From contig CANCCJ010000076.1 in the NCBI GenBank assembly GCA_947374535.1, forward strand, positions 1-12,262: a stretch of DNA of 12,262 nt, written 5' to 3'. The position numbers and the translations under genes are program-made. The stretch's first letter is position 1. Each line of letters begins with the position of its first letter. The notes under the pieces were generated by a model. That model had not been told where the DNA came from. It did no database searches and was given only the letters and a program-made list of their open reading frames with translations. This DNA comes from Comamonadaceae bacterium. GTDB lineage: Bacteria; Pseudomonadota; Gammaproteobacteria; Burkholderiales; Burkholderiaceae. Shown one piece after another: positions 7,501-12,262 of the stretch.

Positions 7501-8211
7501 TCAAACCCCCGCGTTGTCACGCTGACCCACGCGCGCACCTGTGACCAAAAAAGCGTGCAGGTCGTGTGCGAAGCGGTTGAGACGGCCCAAGATGAATTTG
7601 TTGCCGCGCACCAGTGCGTTGTAGCCCAGCACCGCGGGCACTGCCACCACCAGGCCCAGCGCCGTCATGATCAGCGCTTCGCCAATGGGACCCGCCACAC
7701 GGTCCATGCCCACTTGGCCCGACGCGCCAATGCCGATGAGGGCGTGATAAATGCCCCACACCGTGCCGAACAAGCCCACGAAAGGTGCGGTAGAGCCAAT
7801 CGAGGCCAACACCGCCAAGCCTGCTTGTAAGCGGGCGGTGGAGTCGTCAATCGCGTTGCGCAAGCTGCGCGTGACCCAGTCGCTCACATCCAAGCTGTCG
7901 TGCAGTTGTTCTTGCGTGGCGCGGTGGTGGGCCGAGGCTTCATGGCCTTGTTTGGCCAAGCTATAAAACGGGTTGGCGTCTGTGGCGTGCGGCGTTGCGC
8001 CATCGAGTGCGGCTAAGCCTTCGTCTAAGTTGCTGCTGTGCCAAAACGATTCGACGTGTTGGGCCATGCGTTTCAAGCGCACGATGTCCAAGGCCTTCAT
8101 CACGATGACGACCCACGACAAGACAGACATGCCCACTAAAAGCAAAGCCACGACGTGGGTGATGGCGTCACCTTGTTGCCAAAAATTCAAAATACCAGCT
8201 TGGTTTTCCAT
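7501..8211 (-). CDS. exbB: Biopolymer transport protein ExbB (TolQ/MotA family)
   Basis: 236 residues. It has three membrane segments at about 18-40, 130-156 and 174-200, with the large cytoplasmic loop between the first two, as in ExbB. Motifs are LASIGSTAPFVGLFGTVWGI (135-154) and GEALIMTALGLVVAVPA (177-193), where Glu178 matches the functional glutamate of E. coli ExbB (Glu176). It forms the proton-driven pentamer around ExbD. The ATG at 8211 is preferred to a frame opening at 8289, because the extra 26 residues would be translated repeat sequence and family members begin near MENQAG. Its ribosome binding site is short (TGGA, complement of 8219-8222). It is separated from tonB by 103 bases. 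TolQ is the alternative, but the tonB and receptor neighbours favour ExbB. Confidence 0.94.
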   Translation of the reverse strand: MENQAGILNFWQQGDAITHVVALLLVGMSVLSWVVIVMKALDIVRLKRMAQHVESFWHSSNLDEGLAALDGATPHATDANPFYSLAKQGHEASAHHRATQEQLHDSLDVSDWVTRSLRNAIDDSTARLQAGLAVLASIGSTAPFVGLFGTVWGIYHALIGIGASGQVGMDRVAGPIGEALIMTALGLVVAVPAVLGYNALVRGNKFILGRLNRFAHDLHAFLVTGARVGQRDNAGV

Positions 8212-8240
8212 GATTTTTTCCAAAAAAATGCTTTCCGCAG

Positions 8241-8312
8241 GGTCGCCCCAAGGAAAGCTGCGCCCCCTTGGGGGGCAGTGAGTACACAAGGTGACGAACG
8301 TGGGGGCTCATC
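8241..8312. repeat. GC-rich repeat-like intergenic element between tonB and exbB
   Basis: The stretch contains CCCCAAGG (8246-8253) and CCTTGGGG (8266-8273) as perfect reverse complements, the inner block CCCCCTTGGGGGG (8263-8275), then CAGTGAG and a downstream GTGGGGGCTC (8299-8308). From memory, sequences of the form CCCCCTTGGGGGGCAGCGAG...GTGGGGGC recur between genes in Comamonadaceae genomes. I see only one copy here, so the repeat status rests on that recollection. It sits inside an otherwise compact operon and would form a strong hairpin in the tonB-exbB mRNA. Confidence 0.5.
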
Positions 8313-8314
8313 GT

Positions 8315-8950
8315 TCATTCCAAAACAAAAAGAACGGGGACGTTGAACCACATCGCCTCGGGTGTGCCAAAGCGTTGACCCGGCACAAACCGCCAGCGCA
8401 TGACCGTGCGTAAGGCTTCTTGGTCTAAGCGATCAAAGCCACTGCTGGTTTTGATCTCGCCTTGTTGGGGCGAGCCATCAGCGGCCACGAACACACGAAT
8501 CACCACTTGCCCTTGTTCGTTCAGGCGGCGGCTCATGCGTGGGTAAGCGGGTTTGGGGTTGTTCAAACCCTGTGCCTCACTGCTGGGCAGACTGAAGGCG
8601 GGCGCGCCTTGTGATTTGCCGGTTGGCGCGGGGGATGCTGTGGATGTGGTTTCGGCGCTGTGTGTGGCAGGCGTGGCGCTAGGGAGGGCTGGCGCTGCTT
8701 GGGTTGCCGCAGATTTGGTGGCTGCTGTCGGCATGGCAGGTGCTTGTGTTTGCCCTTTGGGCGGGGTGGGGCTGACAGGGGCGAGCACCATTTCCATGGC
8801 GATGCTTTGTTGGTTATCGATGTCCTTTGTGTTTGGCGACAGCAGCAAAGTACCGATGGCCAACAGATGCAGCATCACCACGCACAGCACCACGGTGGTG
8901 GCGGTGCGTTGTCTATCTTTGTGTGATGGTGCGTAGGTGAATTGCAGCAT
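8315..8950 (-). CDS. tonB: Energy transducer TonB
   Basis: 211 residues from the ATG complementary to 8948-8950. A short cytoplasmic N-terminus is followed by a membrane segment (about 17-37) containing His28, in line with the functional TonB histidine. A Pro/Ala/Thr/Ser-rich periplasmic spacer spans 57-125. The C-terminal TonB domain (133-211) contains NPKPAYPRMSRRLNEQGQVV, SSGFDRLDQEAL and WRFVPG. It links the ExbB-ExbD motor to the outer-membrane receptor. Its start shares one base with the stop of the upstream dioxygenase gene (TGATG), which suggests translational coupling; a five-residue upstream extension is therefore unlikely. It probably serves the receptor of the same operon. Confidence 0.93.
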   Translation of the reverse strand: MLQFTYAPSHKDRQRTATTVVLCVVMLHLLAIGTLLLSPNTKDIDNQQSIAMEMVLAPVSPTPPKGQTQAPAMPTAATKSAATQAAPALPSATPATHSAETTSTASPAPTGKSQGAPAFSLPSSEAQGLNNPKPAYPRMSRRLNEQGQVVIRVFVAADGSPQQGEIKTSSGFDRLDQEALRTVMRWRFVPGQRFGTPEAMWFNVPVLFVLE

Positions 8951-9630
8951 CAGGTGTCTGCCCACATGCGCAAGAGGTTGTGATACACGCCGGTTTGCGT
9001 GACGGCCTCTGGAATTTCGCCGTATTGGGTGCGCAAGCTCAACAGGCTCATGTCTAGCTCATACAACAAGCGGCGTTGCTCGTCGCTGCGCACCAAACTT
9101 TCGATCCAAAAAAAGCAGGCTAAACGTTCGCCGCGTGTGACGGGTTTGACTTCGTGCAAGCTGGTGCCGGGGTATATGACGATGCTGCCTGCGGGCAGCT
9201 TGATGCTTTGCTCGCCATAGGTGTCGGCAATGGTCAACTCGCCGCCGTCGTAGCTGTCGGGGTCGCTCAAAAATACGGTGCATGAAATGTCGGTGCGCAC
9301 GCGTTTCTCGTGGCTCAACATGCGAATCGAGCCGTCGATGTGTTTGCCAAAGTAATTGCTGTCACCCGCATAGCGGTTAATGCGTGGTGTGTAAATTTTC
9401 TTTGGCAGCGTGGCCGAGAAAAAGGTGGCGTTGGCGTTGAGTGCCTTGAGCACCATTTCTCGAATGTTGACGGCTGCATCGCAGGTCTGTGGCAGTTGTT
9501 CGTTGTGCTTGACCATTGCCGCTTGCCGCCCCGCCGTGCCAAGGCCCGGCTCCCAAGGCGCGTCTTTGAGCCAAGCGCGGGCTTGGCTCAGCTCTTCGGG
9601 CGACAACAAATTGGGCAGGGTCAGCAGCAT
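8950..9630 (-). CDS. piuC: PiuC/YbiX-family Fe(II)- and 2-oxoglutarate-dependent dioxygenase
   Basis: 226 residues, matching the 225 or so of E. coli YbiX. The double-stranded beta-helix core carries the iron triad His97-x-Asp99 (YFGKHIDG) and His159 (SLHEV), and Arg169 (RGERL) for the 2-oxoglutarate carboxylate. Family members sit beside catecholate siderophore receptors (fiu-ybiX in E. coli, piuA-piuC in Pseudomonas), as here. The exact substrate is not established; modification of siderophores or of iron-piracy compounds is an inference. The start at 9630 has AAAGGAAA just upstream and lies 16 bases after the receptor stop. A longer frame reaching 9726 would run into the receptor gene and is rejected. 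The stop overlaps the tonB start by one base. Confidence 0.92.
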   Translation of the reverse strand: MLLTLPNLLSPEELSQARAWLKDAPWEPGLGTAGRQAAMVKHNEQLPQTCDAAVNIREMVLKALNANATFFSATLPKKIYTPRINRYAGDSNYFGKHIDGSIRMLSHEKRVRTDISCTVFLSDPDSYDGGELTIADTYGEQSIKLPAGSIVIYPGTSLHEVKPVTRGERLACFFWIESLVRSDEQRRLLYELDMSLLSLRTQYGEIPEAVTQTGVYHNLLRMWADT

Positions 9631-9646
9631 GTGTTTCCTTTGAAAC

Positions 9647-11923
9647 TTAGAACTTGTAAGAGCCTGTGACCTGCACCAAGCGCCCCGCACCCGGCACGTA
9701 GTGGCCGCTGTAGAGCTGGTCGGCATAACGCTTGTCGGCCAGGTTGCTCACGTTGCCTTTGAAGGTGAGCTGTTCGTCCACGCGGTACTCGGCCATCACA
9801 TCGGCGGTGGTGAAAGCGGGCGCTTCCCAGCCGGGGTTGCGGTTAGGCGTCTGTGCGCCACGGTGATTCACACCCGCACCCACACGCCATTGGCCGTTGA
9901 TTTGGTAGGTGTTCCACAGCGTGGCGCTGATGCGCGGTGTGAGTGAGGGGCGTGCGCCTGTGCGTTCGTTGTCGCTGCCGGTGGGTGACTTGTAGGCTTC
10001 GTCAATGCGTGCATCTGGAATCCACATGAACGAGCCATAGGCCTCCCAGCGCGGCGTGATGCGGCCGGTGAAGTCGAGTTCCAAGCCCGTGGCGTGGCGC
10101 TTGCCCGACAGCACGGCGACGTCGACCAAGGGGTCGGTGTTGCGTTCGTGGAGTTTGGTGGAGCGAAACAGCGCGTAGCGCGTGGTGAAGTTTTTGTCTG
10201 CTGAATCGATCTTGGCCCCCAGCTCCAAATTGATGCTTTGTTCGGGTGGCACGTCGGCGTTGCTCGCGCCCAATGAGTAGGCGTCGCCGGAGGTGTTGAA
10301 CGAGGTAGCGGCTGAAAAGTGGTATGACGCACGTTCGTTGGGTTGGAACAAGGCGCCCACGCGTTTGCTCCATTCGCCGATGTTCATTTTGTAATTGGCC
10401 AAGGCGCCGTTACTCATGTTGACGGCGGGTGCGCCAAAGCTGTCGTAGTTGCCGTTGAGGCTGTCGTAGCGCAAGCCACCCAACAGCTTCCAGTGCGGTG
10501 CAATTTGCACCAAGTCTTGTGCGTACACGCCCCACGCGGTGGAGGTGTATTGGTTGTTCACACGCAGGGCGCGCGCGCTTTCATTTACCCAAGCGCCATC
10601 GTCAGGTGTGCCCACAGTCGTGTTCGGTTTGATCAGGTCGACACCGCCCAAGCCTTGTGCGGCGGTACGCGCGGCATACACGGTTTTTTGCTCGCGTGCG
10701 ACATCGATGCCGCTCAGCAGTTCGTGCCGCATGCCCAGCGCGTTGAACTTGGTGCTCAAGTCGCTTTGCAGATACACCGAGTCCAAGTTTTGAATTTTGT
10801 TTTGTGTGCCGCGTGTGAGTACCGTGTTTGGGCCAAAGTTAGACAAGTCTTCGCCCGCTGTCAGACGAATGGTGCTGGCGCGCTGGTCGCGTGTGTAGGC
10901 GCCACGGCGTACGCGGGTGGTGAGCTCGGTCTCGCCGTCAAAGCGGTGGGTGTGTGCCAGCGTGGCGTAGGTGGCGGTGCCATTGTTGTAGTCGCTGGCC
11001 ATGCCATAGTTGCTCGTAGGGTTCACGGGCAGGAGTGTGGTGGCGCTGGCAGGGCTGGTGCTGGTGGGTTTGATCCACGGCATGCCGTAATTGATACCGT
11101 TGTTGTTTTCTAAGCGGTATAGGCTGGCGGTGAATTCATCGCGTTCGCCAATGCCCCAGCGGTAGCTACCGGCCAAGCCTTGTTTGTCGATGCTGCTGCC
11201 CGCGCCGTTGTTGTCGGCGGTGGTTTTCATGGCGCTCACGCGCAAGGCCGAGCTCTCACCGGTTTGCTGGTTGAAGTCGCCCACCACGCGGCGGTGGTTG
11301 TGGCTGCCCACGGTCATGTCGATTTGGTTCTCATCCATCAAACGCGGCACTTTGTTCACCATGTTGACGGCGCCACCTGTGGAGCCACGGCCAAACAACA
11401 TGGAGGCTGAGCCGCGTAAGAGCTCCACGCGGTCCAGGTTGAAGGTGTCGCGGTCATAAAACGCGGGATCGCGAATGCCGTCTACAAAAATATCACCCGT
11501 CGTTGAAAGCGCAAAGCCGCGCAAGCGAATGTCTTCTTCACCGCCCTCGGCTGCTTGGAAGGTGATACCCGCTGTTTGCTTGAGCGCGTCTTTGACGGTG
11601 TCGAGGTTGCGGTCATCCATCATGCGTTCGGTCACCACAGTGATGGATTGCGGAATGTCACGCAGTTTTTGTTGGCCTTTGCCGATGTTGGTTTCGGTGG
11701 CGCGCAAGCTGTCTTTGCCTTCGGTCACTTCGGCTTTTTCGCGCACGGTGACGGTGTTGAGGGTGTTCTCTGTCTGAGCGCGTACAGATGTTGCAAAACT
11801 AGCAGCCAAAAGCATGGCGCCCAAGGGCAACAGTTTTGAAGGTCGCGCTGCTGGTACGCGTGAGGTGCGAGGCGCAGGTTGAGACAAGCGGCGTCGTTTG
11901 AGCCGCGAACGAGTAGTCGCCAT
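9647..11923 (-). CDS. TonB-dependent siderophore receptor, catecholate (Fiu) type
   Basis: 758 residues. A long basic n-region (1-30) and hydrophobic segment (31-45) form a signal peptide with likely cleavage after SVRA (49). A TonB box-like NTVTV follows at 56-60. The plug domain (about 85-205) contains [22 protein letters not shown] and [22 protein letters not shown], which are signatures of the siderophore-receptor subfamily. The remainder is a 22-strand outer-membrane barrel ending [12 protein letters not shown] with the terminal aromatic residue. Length and plug resemble Fiu, and the following piuC-like gene supports a catecholate ligand; the actual ligand cannot be read from sequence. 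The ribosome binding site is CAGGAG around 11932-11937. It heads the iron operon. Confidence 0.93.
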   Translation of the reverse strand: MATTRSRLKRRRLSQPAPRTSRVPAARPSKLLPLGAMLLAASFATSVRAQTENTLNTVTVREKAEVTEGKDSLRATETNIGKGQQKLRDIPQSITVVTERMMDDRNLDTVKDALKQTAGITFQAAEGGEEDIRLRGFALSTTGDIFVDGIRDPAFYDRDTFNLDRVELLRGSASMLFGRGSTGGAVNMVNKVPRLMDENQIDMTVGSHNHRRVVGDFNQQTGESSALRVSAMKTTADNNGAGSSIDKQGLAGSYRWGIGERDEFTASLYRLENNNGINYGMPWIKPTSTSPASATTLLPVNPTSNYGMASDYNNGTATYATLAHTHRFDGETELTTRVRRGAYTRDQRASTIRLTAGEDLSNFGPNTVLTRGTQNKIQNLDSVYLQSDLSTKFNALGMRHELLSGIDVAREQKTVYAARTAAQGLGGVDLIKPNTTVGTPDDGAWVNESARALRVNNQYTSTAWGVYAQDLVQIAPHWKLLGGLRYDSLNGNYDSFGAPAVNMSNGALANYKMNIGEWSKRVGALFQPNERASYHFSAATSFNTSGDAYSLGASNADVPPEQSINLELGAKIDSADKNFTTRYALFRSTKLHERNTDPLVDVAVLSGKRHATGLELDFTGRITPRWEAYGSFMWIPDARIDEAYKSPTGSDNERTGARPSLTPRISATLWNTYQINGQWRVGAGVNHRGAQTPNRNPGWEAPAFTTADVMAEYRVDEQLTFKGNVSNLADKRYADQLYSGHYVPGAGRLVQVTGSYKF

Positions 11924-11946
11924 GAGACAAGCTCCTGAAAGAGGGG

Positions 11947-11961
11947 GCCGAGAATTTCGGC
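11947..11961 (-). other. Small palindrome in the receptor leader
   Basis: GCCGA (11947-11951) and TCGGC (11957-11961) pair around a five-base centre, 24-38 bases before the receptor start and upstream of its ribosome binding site. It could be a leader hairpin or operator half. It is short and therefore uncertain. Confidence 0.25.
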
Positions 11962-11979
11962 GGTCGTGATCAGAGGCTG

Positions 11980-12021
11980 GCTACACGCCCTTGCACAGAG
12001 GGCGACAAACACGGGGTTTGT
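11980..12021 (-). promoter_or_regulatory. Possible promoter and overlapping operator of the siderophore receptor operon
   Basis: On the minus strand TTGTCG (complement of 12003-12008) and TGTAGC (complement of 11980-11985) are separated by 17 bases, matching 4/6 and 3/6 of the sigma-70 boxes. The -35 lies inside a perfect 6-5-6 inverted repeat, ACAAAC (12005-12010) and GTTTGT (12016-12021). This is a plausible repressor site, but it is not a Fur box. I could not see a convincing Fur 19-mer in this gap. Confidence 0.35.
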
Positions 12022-12039
12022 TGGCTGGCCGAAAAAGTC

Positions 12040-12068
12040 AGGCGCAAAAATTTCTATGCTTTGCGCCT
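12040..12068 (-). terminator. Rho-independent terminator downstream of the Fe(III)-binding protein gene
   Basis: AGGCGCAAA (12040-12048) and TTTGCGCCT (12060-12068) form a perfect 9-bp stem with an 11-base loop, 11 bases beyond the stop codon. On the minus strand the stem is followed by GACTTTTTC. It separates the ABC-transporter gene from the siderophore operon. Confidence 0.8.
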
Positions 12069-12079
12069 AAGTGCTGGGT

Positions 12080-12262
12080 TTACTTGAAACCCACACGGTC
12101 CAACATTTGTTGCACCTTGATTTGGTTCATGCCGACGGCGCTGATGGGCACCAGCTCGCTTTTGAAGTTGCCGCCCGTCATGGCTTTGAGGGCTGGGTTG
12201 TCCAGCTTCATGCCCTTGACCACGGGCCACTCGTTGTTGCCGTTGGCAAAGTGGTTTTGTGC
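12080..12262 (-). CDS. Fe(III) ABC transporter periplasmic binding protein, C-terminal fragment
   Basis: Only the last 60 residues are in the window; the 5' part lies to the right. The stop TAA is the complement of 12080-12082. The fragment contains NGNNEWPVVKGMKLDNPALK followed by a G-x-F-K-x-x-x-x-P-I-S pattern and ends MLDRVGFK. This matches the C-terminal lobe of the FutA/FbpA/AfuA ferric-ion binding family, where a conserved N-E-W/Y-P-V segment precedes the final helix ending in D-x-x-GF. These proteins capture Fe(III) in the periplasm for an ABC importer. The permease and ATPase genes are not in the window. Confidence 0.8.
   Translation of the reverse strand, partial: AQNHFANGNNEWPVVKGMKLDNPALKAMTGGNFKSELVPISAVGMNQIKVQQMLDRVGFK

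Noticed and set aside
8212..8289. N-terminal extension of ExbB by 26 residues
   Set aside because: It would translate the GC-rich repeat-like element; the family start is at 8211.
9631..9726. N-terminal extension of the PiuC-like protein by 32 residues
   Set aside because: It would overlap the receptor 3' end, and a good ribosome binding site precedes the 9630 start.
10343..11113. Plus-strand frame of 256 codons antisense to the siderophore receptor
   Set aside because: Val/Ala/Gly-rich shadow of a well-supported receptor gene.

Overview
The window looks like the chromosome of a betaproteobacterium of the order Burkholderiales, probably Comamonadaceae (Limnohabitans, Rhodoferax or Curvibacter-like). 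This rests on recognising protein families and gene neighbourhoods (a SET methyltransferase next to birA, a short protein resembling the N-terminus of SPOR proteins, HemP behind exbBD) and on a GC-rich repeat of a style common in that family. No search was run. The coding regions read as intact apart from genes cut by the window edges. I see no transposase, tRNA, rRNA or CRISPR array.

Left part (1-1900). The first codons of topB (DNA topoisomerase III) run off the left edge on the minus strand. Divergent from it is a plus-strand run: a SET-domain lysine methyltransferase with a very lysine-rich tail, birA (biotin ligase without a DNA-binding domain), and a 64-residue membrane protein that looks like the N-terminal stub of a SPOR protein. 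The 110-bp topB/SET gap holds a 47-bp, almost perfectly alternating pyrimidine-purine tract. A hairpin terminator separates this run from the convergent katG.

Middle part (1900-6900), all minus strand: peroxide defence. katG (catalase-peroxidase), ahpF (peroxiredoxin reductase) and ahpC (2-Cys peroxiredoxin) lie side by side. An OxyR-like site with exact 7-7-7 spacing lies upstream of katG, together with a dyad and a possible 24-codon ORF. A perfect terminator follows ahpF. Two related hairpins without U-tracts sit between ahpC and ahpF. A 9-7-9 inverted repeat lies upstream of ahpC.

Right part (6887-12262), all minus strand: iron acquisition. In transcription order these are a catecholate-type TonB-dependent siderophore receptor, a PiuC/YbiX-type Fe(II) dioxygenase, tonB, exbB, exbD and hemP. 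They are tightly packed except for a 103-bp tonB-exbB gap carrying a GC-rich repeat. Upstream, beyond a terminator, is the C-terminal end of a Fe(III) ABC-transporter binding protein (FutA/FbpA type).

Functionally, the receptor with its own TonB-ExbB-ExbD motor brings in ferric siderophores, the dioxygenase probably acts on siderophore or iron handling, HemP ties to haem uptake, and the ABC binding protein handles free Fe(III). The adjacent KatG and AhpCF remove the peroxide that makes imported iron dangerous. I do not see a novel multi-gene system. The items most worth a second look are the SET protein's tail, the alternating tract, the SPOR-like stub, and several unassigned dyads and hairpins.
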